Shown here: piece by piece, positions 17,292 through 25,943 of the stretch
How the letters are laid out: each line of letters opens with the position of its first letter
How positions within the stretch are numbered: position 1 is the stretch's first letter
DNA from: Palsa-465 sp963800475
GTDB taxonomy: Bacteria > Actinomycetota > Thermoleophilia > Solirubrobacterales > Solirubrobacteraceae
Length of the DNA: 64,000 nucleotides
Direction: 5' to 3'
Assembly: GCA_963800475.1 (NCBI GenBank)
Contig: CAWDAZ010000002.1
Coordinates: forward strand, 992,001 to 1,056,000
Made by a program: the position numbers and the translations under genes
The notes under the pieces: model-generated
Told to the model about the DNA's origin: nothing
Seen by the model: only the letters and a program-made list of their open reading frames with translations
Database searches by the model: none

Positions 17292-17795
17292 GTGCGGAGT
17301 GGAGAGCTACGCGCGCTGCAGGCGCCGCTTAAACAGCACTACCGGGACGATCCCGGCGCGGCGGTGGTCACGCTCCGCGCTGCTGCCGACCTCGACTCGA
17401 CGGCGGTGTCGTGTTCGGTGCAGACGGGACGCGCGCTCGTCGAGGCGGGGCTGCATCCCGCGTCGGGCGGGGATGGGAGCCTCGCATGCTCCGGCGACAT
17501 GCTGCTCGAGGCGCTCGTCGCGTGTGCGGGCGTCACGCTGCGTTCGGTGGCGGTAAACCGCGACATCGCGCTGGCGGGGGGTCGGGTAACGGCCGAGGGC
17601 GACCTCGACTTCCGGGGGACGATGGCGGTCGACCGCGAAGCGCCCGTCGGGTTCCGTGCGATCCGGCTGCGGTTCGAGCTCGAGGGCGAGCTCACCGAGG
17701 ATGAACGGGAATCGCTGCTCGCGCTCACCGAGCGCTATTGCGTGGTGCTGCAGACGATCACCAACGGGACGCCGGTGACGGTGAGCGCGGGCTAG
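17292..17795 (+). CDS. OsmC/Ohr-family peroxide-response protein
   Basis: 167 residues from GTG 17292. The family core SGDMLLEALVACAGVTLRSVA carries the conserved Cys, with a second Cys in RYCVVLQTI near residue 151. OsmC proteins reduce organic hydroperoxides using this Cys pair. The early segment GELRALQAPLKQHYRDDP matches the extended OsmC subfamily. The only possible companion is the short leader ORF just upstream. Confidence 0.85.
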   Translation: MRSGELRALQAPLKQHYRDDPGAAVVTLRAAADLDSTAVSCSVQTGRALVEAGLHPASGGDGSLACSGDMLLEALVACAGVTLRSVAVNRDIALAGGRVTAEGDLDFRGTMAVDREAPVGFRAIRLRFELEGELTEDERESLLALTERYCVVLQTITNGTPVTVSAG

Positions 17796-17826
17796 CTGAT
17801 CCGCTCCGCGGCGGGACCGGAGCCTC

Positions 17827-18441
17827 TCATCCGTACGGGAACACCCGCTTCGTCACCGTGTTGACCGCGAAGTACTCGTGGCCCGCGAAACCGAAGATGT
17901 ACAGCGGGTTCGACTTACGCGGCCCGAGCGGGTTCCGGAGCGTGACGTTGAAGAACGCGTCCCGGTGCCCGGCGCCTCTCAGGAGCCTGATCGCCTGCGT
18001 CAACGTCAGCTTCGGCGCGCGCGGGATAACGACATCCTCCGCGAAGGCGGGGACGAAGCCCCTCACCGGTCCGAATCCGCGCGGCGGCGGCCCGTAGGTG
18101 ATCGTGGCGCTCGCGAAGCGTGAGTGCGACGGATAATTGTCGAACACGAACCGCCACGCAACGACCCCCGACGCGGTTCTTGTCCCGATTCCACCCGAGC
18201 AACCCAGCGGCGTGCAGCGGCCCCCGCGCGTGATCCCGTCCGCCTCGTACACCAGGGCCTTCGCGTAGGTCGGGCGCTTGGTGTTCCTCACGGTCTTCAC
18301 CGCGCGACCGAACAGCACGGTGATGTCCGGGGTGGCGCTCGCGTGTGCGCTCGGCGCCCCGCCGGCGGCCACCGATTGGCCCGCGATCCCCAGGATTACC
18401 GCACCGCCAGCCGCTGCAGCCACGATCAGATGCTTTCTCAT
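17827..18441 (-). CDS. Secreted hypothetical protein
   Basis: 204 residues from ATG 18441, with a GGGGCGAG ribosome site. A signal peptide covers residues 1-26 (KHLIVAAAAGGAVILGIAG, then AGGAPSAHA). The mature part has repeated aromatic and basic segments (VVAWRFVFDNYPSHSRFASA; PLYIFGFAGHEYFAVNTVT) and one Cys pair (CTPLGC). No family is recognised. Confidence 0.72.
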   Translation of the reverse strand: MRKHLIVAAAAGGAVILGIAGQSVAAGGAPSAHASATPDITVLFGRAVKTVRNTKRPTYAKALVYEADGITRGGRCTPLGCSGGIGTRTASGVVAWRFVFDNYPSHSRFASATITYGPPPRGFGPVRGFVPAFAEDVVIPRAPKLTLTQAIRLLRGAGHRDAFFNVTLRNPLGPRKSNPLYIFGFAGHEYFAVNTVTKRVFPYG

Positions 18442-18534
18442 CTCGCCCCTTTCGGTCTCCGATTGCCCCGTGTGCACTTTCGCCCTACGTACGGACGTTA
18501 ACCCAACTGCCGGGGCGACGGAGCGAACTTTTCG

Positions 18535-18993
18535 CTAGCGACCAAACGAGCGCAGGAACTCGCGGGCGTGCCGGAAGAGGCCGTCGATCAGCCGGCGCAC
18601 CTCGGCCAGCCCGGACCGCAGCTCCGGATCGCCGACCTCGATCGCAATCTCCGACTCCTGTATGGAGATCAGCGCGCGCTCAGCGCGCTCGCCGGCCTCG
18701 ACGGCGTCCTGTACGAAGCCCTTGACGCCGGTCGACGGCACCCCCGGAGCCGGCATCGCTAACTCGCGCCCAGCGAGCCCGTAGCGAGCGGCGAACTCCG
18801 AGTAGGTTCGCTTGGCGCGGCCGTACGCGCGCTGGACGGGGCGGAACAGCTGCTCCTCGAGCCGGTCGGCCTGCTGCTCGTCGAGCTGCTCGTACGCGGC
18901 TCCCAGCGCCGCGAGCGCTGCGCCGAGTGCGTCCGTCGCGTCGGCGAGCTCGTCGAGAAGTTGCTGGCGTGCTTCCACCTCGGTGTAGGGCAT
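18535..18993 (-). CDS. Predicted helical hypothetical protein
   Basis: 152 residues from ATG 18993 (MPYTEVEARQQLLDE). The N-terminal two thirds are heptad-rich (DELADATDALGAALAALGAA; LDEQQADRLEEQLFRP), suggesting a coiled-coil bundle, followed by a short loop and further helices to REFLRSFGR. No signal or membrane segment. It is divergent from the R2lox gene 81 bases away. Confidence 0.7.
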   Translation of the reverse strand: MPYTEVEARQQLLDELADATDALGAALAALGAAYEQLDEQQADRLEEQLFRPVQRAYGRAKRTYSEFAARYGLAGRELAMPAPGVPSTGVKGFVQDAVEAGERAERALISIQESEIAIEVGDPELRSGLAEVRRLIDGLFRHAREFLRSFGR

Positions 18994-19074
18994 CGCGAGC
19001 AAGCATAGGCTCTCGCCCGAGTCGCGAATCCACCGCCTCCGGGTGTGCGAGGATCTGCACGTCGAGCCCGCGGC

Positions 19075-19986
19075 ATGGCCGTCACCGCCCACAATTACTC
19101 AGAGCCGAGCACGCTCAGGCGTGACTCGTTTCCGATGCGCCTGTTCGAGAAGGCGAAGCGGCTCGGGGTCTGGAACCCATCGGAGATCGACTTTGCGAAG
19201 GACCGCGAGGACTGGGAGGAGATGGATCCGGAGCGGCGCAAGGCGATCCTGCGCCTGACGGCGCGATTCCTCGGCGGCGAGGAGGCGGTCACGCTGGACC
19301 TGCTCCCACTCGTGCTCGCGATCGCTCGGCAGGGGCGGATCGAAGAGGAGATGTTCCTCACCACGTTCCTGTTCGAGGAGGCCAAGCACATGGACTTCTT
19401 CAGCAGGTGGATCCGGGAGGTGACCGGGGTAACGAGGCTGCCCGGCGCGCCCGAGCCGTCCGTGGAGCTGTTCGACGTCGAGCTGCCGAACGCGATGAAC
19501 GCGCTGCTCGAGGACCAGTCACCGGTAGCGATCGCGCGGGCGTCGGTGACCTACAACATGATCGTCGAGGGCGTGCTGGCGGAGACCGGTTATCACAGCT
19601 ACCACGAGTCGCTGGCGGTCAACGGGCTGATGCCGGGCCTGTGCGCCGGGCTCGTGAACATCAAGCGCGACGAGTCGCGGCACATCGCATACGGCGTCTA
19701 CCTGCTGTCGAGGCTCGTCGCCGAGGACGCGGCCGTGTGGGAAGCGATCGAGGAGCGGATGGAGGAGCTGCGGCCGCTCGCCGAGGCGATCATCCGCTCC
19801 GGCTACGAGGCGTACCCGGATGGCGTCAGCCCGTTCGGCCTCCGCGTCGACGCGTTCAGCGATTTCGCCCAGCGCCAGTTCCGCAAGCGCTATGACCGGA
19901 TCGCGAAGGCGCGGGGCCGCACGCTGACGGAGATCGAGGCGTCGAGCGAGCCGGCGGACGTCGACGACCTGATGGCCGAGGTCTGA
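19075..19986 (+). CDS. R2-like ligand-binding oxidase (R2lox)
   Basis: 303 residues from ATG 19075. All six metal ligands of the R2lox family align by position: Glu69, Glu102, His105, Glu165, Glu200 and His203 (motifs GGEEAVT, FEEAKHMD, NMIVEGVLAE, RDESRH). The residues of the known Val-Tyr ether crosslink are also present as Val72 and Tyr160. Known family members assemble a Mn/Fe cofactor and bind a long-chain fatty-acid-like ligand. The physiological reaction is unknown. No ribonucleotide reductase gene is nearby, which fits R2lox rather than true R2. Confidence 0.92.
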   Translation: MAVTAHNYSEPSTLRRDSFPMRLFEKAKRLGVWNPSEIDFAKDREDWEEMDPERRKAILRLTARFLGGEEAVTLDLLPLVLAIARQGRIEEEMFLTTFLFEEAKHMDFFSRWIREVTGVTRLPGAPEPSVELFDVELPNAMNALLEDQSPVAIARASVTYNMIVEGVLAETGYHSYHESLAVNGLMPGLCAGLVNIKRDESRHIAYGVYLLSRLVAEDAAVWEAIEERMEELRPLAEAIIRSGYEAYPDGVSPFGLRVDAFSDFAQRQFRKRYDRIAKARGRTLTEIEASSEPADVDDLMAEV

Positions 19987-20030
19987 CTCCGCCCGTCGCG
20001 CCCGAGCCGCAGAACCCGCGTCAACTCGGG

Positions 20031-21431
20031 GTGCGAGCGGGAACACGGGCTGGGAAGAAAGCCACGCTCAGCTGGGTCGCGATGGCGCTGCTCACGCTGG
20101 GGTCGGTCGGTGACCTCGGCTCCGCGCCGGCGATGGCGGTGTTCGGTCTCGCCTCGATCGTCCTCTATGTCGTGCCCGCGATCGTGTTCCTGGTGCCGGC
20201 GTCGCTGGTCTCGGCGGAGCTCGCCTCGGGCTGGACGGGCGGCGTCTACAACTGGGTGAGCGAGGGGATCTCACCCCGGATGGGGTTCGTCGCGGTGTGG
20301 TGCCAGTTCGCCCAGACGACCTTCTACTACCCGGCGGTGCTCGCGTACATCGCGAGCACGCTCGCGTACCTGGTCGATCCGACCCTCGCCCACAGCGGGC
20401 TGTACACGACCGCCGTGATCATCGTCATGTTCTGGGCTGCGGTGCTCGTGTCCGCGCGGGGCGTGGTGGCGGCGGACAAGCTCGCGTCCTACGGGATCTT
20501 CATCGGGACGCTGATTCCCGGCCTGCTGCTGGTCGCGCTGGCCGCGGTCTACCTCCTGCAGGGCCACTCATCGGCCGCGCCGCTCAACACCCACCATCTG
20601 CTGCCGCCGTGGCACGGACTGACGAGCATCGTGCTGATCGTGAACAGCTTCTTCACGTTCGCCGGCGTCGAGGTGAACGCGGTCCACGTCGGGGACCTGC
20701 GCAACCCGCCACGCGAGTTTCCGAAGGCGATCCTGGTCGCGGTGATCATGATCCTGCTGGTCTTCATCCTGCCCACGCTCGCGATCTCGATCGCGGTCCC
20801 GGCGGGGCACATCAGCTTCACGGCCGGGGTGATGCAGGCGTTCAAGAGCCTGCTGGGGCATTTCGGGTTGCACGTGCTCGTGCCGGTCGTCGCGCTGGCG
20901 CTGGCGATCGCATCGCTGAGCGGGCTGCTCGACTGGCTGACCGGACCATCGACCGGGCTGGTCGAGATCGCCCGCGAGCGGGGGTATCTGCCGCGCTACT
21001 TCCAGCGGCTGAACGCCAACGGCGTTCAGGTTCGGATCCTCGTCGCGCAGGGCGTGGTGATCACGCTGATCGGGCTGCTGTACGCGCTGGTGCCGACGGT
21101 CTCGCGCGCGTACTGGGTGTTCGCCGCGCTCGCGACCGAGGTTTACCTGGTCATGTACATCCTGATGTTCGTCGCCGCCCGGAACCTGCGGCAACGGCAA
21201 CCCGATCACCCGCGCGGATATCGTGCCCCGGCGCTCGTGGCGATCTGCGCGATCGGCGCGCTCGCCTCGGTCGCGGCGTGTGCCGTCGGGGTGCTGCCGC
21301 CGAGCCAGCTCGGACACATCGACATCGCCCCGTACGTGCTGGCGCTGCTCACGGGTGCGATCGTGGTCGGCCCGCTCCCGCCGCTGCTGCTTCACAGGCT
21401 GCGCCGTCCCGGCTGGAAGGCGACCACCTGA
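20031..21431 (+). CDS. APC-superfamily amino acid permease (GadC-like)
   Basis: 466 residues from GTG 20031 with about 12 hydrophobic helices. The first spans read GSVGDLGSAPAMAVFGLASI and VYNWVSEGISPRMGFVAVW, where AELASGWTGGVYNW matches the glutamate/GABA antiporter group of APC carriers. A conserved SGLLDWLTGPSTGL segment lies in the later half. It probably exchanges or imports an amino acid or amine. It follows R2lox by 44 bases on the same strand. Confidence 0.87.
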   Translation: MRAGTRAGKKATLSWVAMALLTLGSVGDLGSAPAMAVFGLASIVLYVVPAIVFLVPASLVSAELASGWTGGVYNWVSEGISPRMGFVAVWCQFAQTTFYYPAVLAYIASTLAYLVDPTLAHSGLYTTAVIIVMFWAAVLVSARGVVAADKLASYGIFIGTLIPGLLLVALAAVYLLQGHSSAAPLNTHHLLPPWHGLTSIVLIVNSFFTFAGVEVNAVHVGDLRNPPREFPKAILVAVIMILLVFILPTLAISIAVPAGHISFTAGVMQAFKSLLGHFGLHVLVPVVALALAIASLSGLLDWLTGPSTGLVEIARERGYLPRYFQRLNANGVQVRILVAQGVVITLIGLLYALVPTVSRAYWVFAALATEVYLVMYILMFVAARNLRQRQPDHPRGYRAPALVAICAIGALASVAACAVGVLPPSQLGHIDIAPYVLALLTGAIVVGPLPPLLLHRLRRPGWKATT

Positions 21432-21460
21432 GCTCTGTCTCGGCGAGCGCGCGCCGCGGC

Positions 21461-22891
21461 CTACCGGCCCCGCTGCGTGAGGAAGTCGGCCTCCGCCTCT
21501 CCGAGCTCCGTGGTCGGCTCGGCGCCGTGGAGGTACTCCGCCGCGATCGCGCCCCAGTCGGCGCCGGCCCGCAGGCCTCGCAGCACGACCGCCACCATCG
21601 CGTGCATCCGCCGGATCAGGACCGACTCGGGTGGCACCGCGAGCTGGTTGAGCTGGTTCCGGATCTCGGCTCGCTCCTCGGGCCCCGGGCGTTCGCGCTC
21701 GCGGTCCCGGCCGCGCCGCTCGCTGCGCATCCCGAAGCGCCGCTCTCCCGGCACCGCGTACCAGCGGGTCGCGTGACGCATCAACCGCAGCGCAAGCTCC
21801 GCATCGACCGAGTCCGCCCGCTCAGCCGGCAGGTAGCCGGCGGCGACCAGCGCCGCCTTCAGCCCGGTCGCGTCTCGGGTCCGCACCGCGAGCGCGATCG
21901 CCGCCTCCGCCTCGAGGTGGTCGGCGTCGACGTCACGGAGCAGCCCGAAGTCCAGGAAGCACACGCGTCCGTCGGGACGCAGCAGGTAGTTCCCCGGGTG
22001 CGGATCTCCGAGCGCGATCCGCTCGCGGTACAGCAGCCCGAAGAAGAACCGGAACACGATCTCGCCGTAGCGATCGCGCACCGCCTCCTCGGCGCCGCGA
22101 ACCTCCTCGAACCGCGCTCCTTCGACGTACTCCGAGACGAGCACGCGACGGGTCGAGAGGTTTGTGTAGACGCGCGGCACGTAGACGAACGGGTGCCCGC
22201 GCGTGAGCCGCTCAATGCGACGCTGGTTCTGGGCCTCGAGCTCGTAGTCGAGCTCCTCGCCGATCCGCTCGCGCATCTCGGTCGCGAGCGCTTTCGCGTC
22301 GAGGCCGGGAGCCAGCCGGTTGACCAACGGCACCAGCAGCATCGCATTGCGCAGGTCGGTCTCGACTGCCTCCGCGACGCCCGGGTACTGGACCTTGACG
22401 ACGACCGCGTCGCCATCCAGCGTGGTCGCGCGGTGGACCTGCCCGATCGAGGCGGCCGCGAACGCGCGCTCGTCGAAGTCGGAGAACACACTTGCGAGCG
22501 GCGCCCCGAGCTCCTTTCGGAGCAGCTTCTCGAGCCGCGAGAACGGGACCGGTGGAATCCCGTCGCGGAGCGAGGCGAGCTTGCGTTGCAGCTCGTCCTG
22601 CTGCTCCTCCGGAAGGCCCTCGAGCTCGAGCATCGAGATCATCTGGCCGACCTTCATCGCCGCGCCGCGCATCCGGCTGAGCTGGTCGACCAGCTGATTG
22701 ACGAGCGCCGTCGTGCGATCCTGCTCGGCGGCCGCTGCGCGCTCGGGCGAGCGCACGCGGTTGGCCGCCCGCATTCCCGCCCACCGAACACCCTGGCCGG
22801 TTACAAGGCTTCCGACCCGCGCGGTCCGCGCGACGCGACCGGTCGGCAGCCTCTTGGCCTCCGGCGGCGGATCCTCGACGGGCTCGTCCAT
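21461..22891 (-). CDS. ABC1/AarF/UbiB-family atypical kinase
   Basis: 476 residues. Family motifs in order are KxGQ (MKVGQMISML near 97), the Ala-rich loop AAASIGQVHRA near 157, VVVKVQYPGV with the ATP-site Lys, catalytic GDPHPGNYLL near 300 and DFGLLRD. These atypical protein-kinase-like ATPases support quinone or lipid homeostasis. The C-terminus is longer and Arg-rich (SERRGRDRERERPGPEERAE). It converges on the permease gene. Confidence 0.9.
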   Translation of the reverse strand: MDEPVEDPPPEAKRLPTGRVARTARVGSLVTGQGVRWAGMRAANRVRSPERAAAAEQDRTTALVNQLVDQLSRMRGAAMKVGQMISMLELEGLPEEQQDELQRKLASLRDGIPPVPFSRLEKLLRKELGAPLASVFSDFDERAFAAASIGQVHRATTLDGDAVVVKVQYPGVAEAVETDLRNAMLLVPLVNRLAPGLDAKALATEMRERIGEELDYELEAQNQRRIERLTRGHPFVYVPRVYTNLSTRRVLVSEYVEGARFEEVRGAEEAVRDRYGEIVFRFFFGLLYRERIALGDPHPGNYLLRPDGRVCFLDFGLLRDVDADHLEAEAAIALAVRTRDATGLKAALVAAGYLPAERADSVDAELALRLMRHATRWYAVPGERRFGMRSERRGRDRERERPGPEERAEIRNQLNQLAVPPESVLIRRMHAMVAVVLRGLRAGADWGAIAAEYLHGAEPTTELGEAEADFLTQRGR

Positions 22892-22974
22892 GGCTCGAGG
22901 CTAGCGATGCTGCTGCGCGAGGTTTCCGCCACCGCTCGGGACGATCGCCCGCTCCGTCTGGTGGGATTCCAGAC

Positions 22975-23628
22975 ATGACCCGTCCGCGCTGGATGGCGTT
23001 GTTCTTCGCGCTCGGCTCGAGCTGCTTTCTGATCGGCCCGTTTCCCGGCTACGCCAGCCTCGTCGGGGACACCGCCGACGCGGTCACGTTCTTCGTGGGC
23101 TCGATCCTGTTCACGATCGGCGGCGCGCTGCAGAGCTGGCTCGCATGGCCCGGCCGGCGCTCGCCGGGGGAGGGGCGGGCCGGATGGCGGGCGGCCGTGA
23201 TCCAATCGGCCGGGACGCTGTTCTTCAACCTGACCACGTACCAGGCGCTGCACACGGCGGTCAACAGCACCGAGTACAACAAGCTCGTGTGGCGCCCCGA
23301 CTGGCGGGGGTCGCTCTGCTTCCTGGTTTCGGGCGCGATCGCGTACCGCGCCTCGCGGCGGCACGGTTGGCTACCCGTACGCGGCGGACCGGGGTGGTGG
23401 CAGCCGGCCGTCAACCTGCTCGGCTGCATCTTCTTCGGGATCTCCGCGGTGGCTGGGTACGTGGTCCCGTCGACCGGCTCGATTCTGGACCTGGCGGCCG
23501 CCAACTGGAACACGTCGCTCGGAGCCGCCTGCTTCCTGGCGTGCGCGCTCGACACGCTCGGGCCGGCCGGTCGCGAAGCCCGCTCCGAGCCCGACCAACC
23601 GCCGGTTGCGATCACCCGAACCGGATGA
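22975..23628 (+). CDS. YrhK-like membrane protein
   Basis: 217 residues with five or six hydrophobic spans. The early TFFVGSILFTIGGALQSWLA segment is the YrhK domain signature, and a second similar unit follows (VNLLGCIFFGISAVAGYV). Function unknown. Divergent from the ABC1 kinase. The ClC channel gene starts 43 bases after its stop. Confidence 0.78.
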   Translation: MTRPRWMALFFALGSSCFLIGPFPGYASLVGDTADAVTFFVGSILFTIGGALQSWLAWPGRRSPGEGRAGWRAAVIQSAGTLFFNLTTYQALHTAVNSTEYNKLVWRPDWRGSLCFLVSGAIAYRASRRHGWLPVRGGPGWWQPAVNLLGCIFFGISAVAGYVVPSTGSILDLAAANWNTSLGAACFLACALDTLGPAGREARSEPDQPPVAITRTG

Positions 23629-23671
23629 TGGCCCGGGCAGCCACGCCAACGAGGATCGTGCTTCGGTCGAG

Positions 23672-25072
23672 ATGAGCACCGACGCCGCGAGCCAGCAGCA
23701 GGAACTCTCAAGCGAGCAGGCCGACGCGACGATCCGCAGCCGGCAGTACACGGTGCTGCTGGTACTGGTTGCGGTGATCGGCGTGATCGTGTCGCTCGGC
23801 GCGTGGTGCTTCCTCGAAGCGATCCATCAGATCCAGCAGGAGCTGTTCACGCACCTCCCACACGCGCTCGGCTATCAGCACGGGCCGCCGACGTGGTGGC
23901 CGCTGCCGATCCTCGCGGTCGGCTCGCTGATCACCGCGCTTGCGATTGCGAGACTGCCGGGCAACGGGGGGCATGTCCCGGCGGAGGGGCTGGCGGCCGG
24001 CGCGCCGGCGAGCCCGAACGTCCTGCCGGGAGTGATCCTCGCCGGGCTCGGGACGATCGCGTTCGGGCTGGTGCTCGGCCCCGAGGCTCCGCTGATCGCG
24101 ATCGGCGCCGGGCTCGCCACGTTGCTGATCAAGCTGGCGCGGCGCGACACCCCGCCCGAGGCGCTGCTCGTGATCGGCGCCGCCGGAAGCTTTGCGGCGA
24201 TCGCGTTCATCTTCAGCTCGCCGGTGATCGCCGCGGTGCTGCTGATCGAGGCGGCGGGTCTCGGGGGCCCGAGGATGCGCGTGGTCCTGCTGCCGGGGTT
24301 GCTGGCTTCGGGGATCGGTTCGCTGGTGTCGCTCGGGATGGGGGCCTTCACCGGGCTCAGCACCAGCGCGTACGCGCTCGGCCCGCTTCCGATCTCCGCG
24401 ACCCACCAGCCCGAGCTCGGCGAGTTCGGGTGGACGATCGCGCTCGCGATCGCGATCGCGGTCGTCACGCACTTCGTGGTGCGCGGCGGCCTGTTGACGT
24501 ACCGATTCGTCTCGCGCCGGCAGCTGCTGCTGCTGCTGCCCGCGATCGGGCTGATCATCGCCGGGCTCGCGATCGCGTTCTCGCAGATCACCGGCAAGAG
24601 CGTCAACGAGGTCCTGTTCTCGGGGCAGGCCCAGCTCCCCGGACTGGTCAGCCAGGCAGGGACCTGGTCGCTCGCCGCGCTGACCTGGCTGCTCGTCTTC
24701 AAGGGGATCGCCTATCTGCTGTCGCTCGGGAGCTACCGCGGCGGCCCGACCTTCCCCGCGATGTTCCTCGGCGCGGCGGCCGGGATCATGGCCTCGCACC
24801 TGCCGGGGTTCCCGATTCAGGCCGGCATCGCGGTGGGGATGGGCGCCGCCGTCGTCGCGGTGCTGCGCCTGCCTCTGTCGGCGATCGTGATCGCGACGCT
24901 GCTCACTAGCCAGGCGGTCCCTAACGTCGAGCCGCTGATCATCGTCGGCGTAGTCGTCGCCTACGTCGTCACGCTGAAGCTCTCGCGGCCGGGGCGCGAG
25001 ACGAGCTCGGCGGACCAGACGAGCGCGGCGGTCGCGGCGCGGCGGCCCGCCGCGAGCACCGCGGAGTCGTAG
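23672..25072 (+). CDS. ClC-type chloride channel/antiporter, divergent selectivity loop
   Basis: 466 residues from ATG 23672 with ClC topology. The gating-glutamate loop is LVLGPEAPLIAIG (Glu conserved), and the later pore loop is RGGPTFPAMFLGAAAG. The first selectivity loop, usually GSGIP, reads GNGGHVPAEG, so the anion-coordinating Ser is replaced. That places it in the atypical ClC branch; fluoride or other anion selectivity cannot be decided from sequence. It starts 43 bases after the YrhK gene. Confidence 0.87.
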   Translation: MSTDAASQQQELSSEQADATIRSRQYTVLLVLVAVIGVIVSLGAWCFLEAIHQIQQELFTHLPHALGYQHGPPTWWPLPILAVGSLITALAIARLPGNGGHVPAEGLAAGAPASPNVLPGVILAGLGTIAFGLVLGPEAPLIAIGAGLATLLIKLARRDTPPEALLVIGAAGSFAAIAFIFSSPVIAAVLLIEAAGLGGPRMRVVLLPGLLASGIGSLVSLGMGAFTGLSTSAYALGPLPISATHQPELGEFGWTIALAIAIAVVTHFVVRGGLLTYRFVSRRQLLLLLPAIGLIIAGLAIAFSQITGKSVNEVLFSGQAQLPGLVSQAGTWSLAALTWLLVFKGIAYLLSLGSYRGGPTFPAMFLGAAAGIMASHLPGFPIQAGIAVGMGAAVVAVLRLPLSAIVIATLLTSQAVPNVEPLIIVGVVVAYVVTLKLSRPGRETSSADQTSAAVAARRPAASTAES

Positions 25073-25088
25073 CGGCAGTCCGCGCGCT

Positions 25089-25709
25089 TCAGGCGGCGGG
25101 TTGCGGCCCGGCCTGGGGATCGATCTGCTGCGCGACGGCCAGCGTGGCGGCGAACGCTCCCACCAGCAGGTCGCGCAGCGTGTCGCGCGAGATCTCCTGC
25201 GACTCGACCCACTCGAGGATCACCGCGTCCATATACCCGAGCCAGCCGGTGACCGCCGCCCGGAGCACTGGGCGCGGCGTGCGCGAACCGGTCAGCTCGC
25301 TCAGCACGAGCTCCATCGTCGCCTGCCGAAAGCCCTCGACGAGCTCCCGCGCCTCCGGGAGCGCGGCGGCGCTCTGCATCAACTTCACCCACGTGCGGGC
25401 GTGCGCCTCGATCCACCCGATGTATGCGTCGAGGCTGCGAGCGAGCTGTTCGAGCGGCGGCGCCTCGCCGGTCGGCTCGATCGCCTCCTGCAGCTCGGCC
25501 GCCTTCTCCGCAACGGCCGCCTTGAAGAGGTCGATCTTGGACGAGAAGTAGTGGTACAGCAGCGGCTTGGACACCCCCGCGGCCCGAGCGATGTCACGCA
25601 TCGAGATCTCCTCGTACGCCTGCTCCGCGAACAGCGCGGCCCCGGCTTCGAGCAGCTGACGCCGTCGCTCGTCGACCTGAAGACGATGGTATGAGGGTCC
25701 GTCTGACAT
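25089..25709 (-). CDS. TetR-family transcriptional regulator
   Basis: 206 residues. The N-terminal TetR helix-turn-helix reads EEISMRDIARAAGVSKPLLY with YHYFSSKIDLFKAA after it (residues 31-60). The C-terminal ligand domain is all-helical, ligand unknown. Two palindromes with GGTCAA half-sites lie 18-65 bases before its start, so autoregulation and control of the divergent phosphoesterase are likely. Confidence 0.92.
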   Translation of the reverse strand: MSDGPSYHRLQVDERRRQLLEAGAALFAEQAYEEISMRDIARAAGVSKPLLYHYFSSKIDLFKAAVAEKAAELQEAIEPTGEAPPLEQLARSLDAYIGWIEAHARTWVKLMQSAAALPEARELVEGFRQATMELVLSELTGSRTPRPVLRAAVTGWLGYMDAVILEWVESQEISRDTLRDLLVGAFAATLAVAQQIDPQAGPQPAA

Positions 25710-25726
25710 CTCTTCGGAAATTCTAC

Positions 25727-25774
25727 TTGACCGGCGGTCAACAAGGTGGTAGCTTGTCGACCAGAGGTCAACAA
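25727..25774. promoter_or_regulatory. Two TetR-type operator palindromes
   Basis: Site 1 is TTGACC-GGC-GGTCAA at 25727-25741, a perfect 6-bp palindrome with 3-base spacer. Site 2 at 25754-25774 is TTGTCGACC-AGA-GGTCAACAA, 9-bp arms with one mismatch. Both share the GGTCAACAA half-site and lie in the gap before the divergent TetR gene. Confidence 0.75.
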
Positions 25775-25792
25775 GAGGGGCCTTGTTGATCT

Positions 25793-25889
25793 GGACCGCC
25801 TCTTGGACAGCGGTCCGGAATAGCCGGAGAGGTCGTGGGGGCGCTCCCCGGCCTGGCCGGGTGACCCAGACGGACCTGGGTCACCCGGC
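25793..25889 (+). promoter_or_regulatory. Structured leader with terminator-like hairpin before the phosphoesterase
   Basis: Three stems follow the operators on the plus strand: GGACCGC/GCGGTCC (25793-25799 with 25810-25816), a GC-rich stem near 25837-25849, and a 13-bp perfect stem (25856-25868 with 25877-25889, 8-nt loop) followed by TTCCTTCTC. The last resembles an intrinsic terminator placed before the downstream coding start, as in an attenuator or a short regulatory RNA. No known riboswitch or T-box is recognised. Confidence 0.55.
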
Positions 25890-25943
25890 TTCCTTCTCGA
25901 TCGCCGAGAGCCGACGCTGCCGCGCTTGTATCCTGCGCGCCGG

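Noticed and set aside
19075..19986. Class I ribonucleotide reductase small subunit
   Set aside because: Position of ligands, crosslink Val/Tyr pair and absence of nrdE/nrdA fit R2lox instead.
20297..22978. 893-codon plus-strand frame across the permease and ABC1 kinase
   Set aside because: It covers two clear genes in other frames and has the Arg/Ala-rich composition of an out-of-frame GC-rich read.
25793..25889. T-box or known riboswitch before the phosphoesterase
   Set aside because: No T-box sequence or known aptamer motif is seen; only stems and a terminator-like hairpin.
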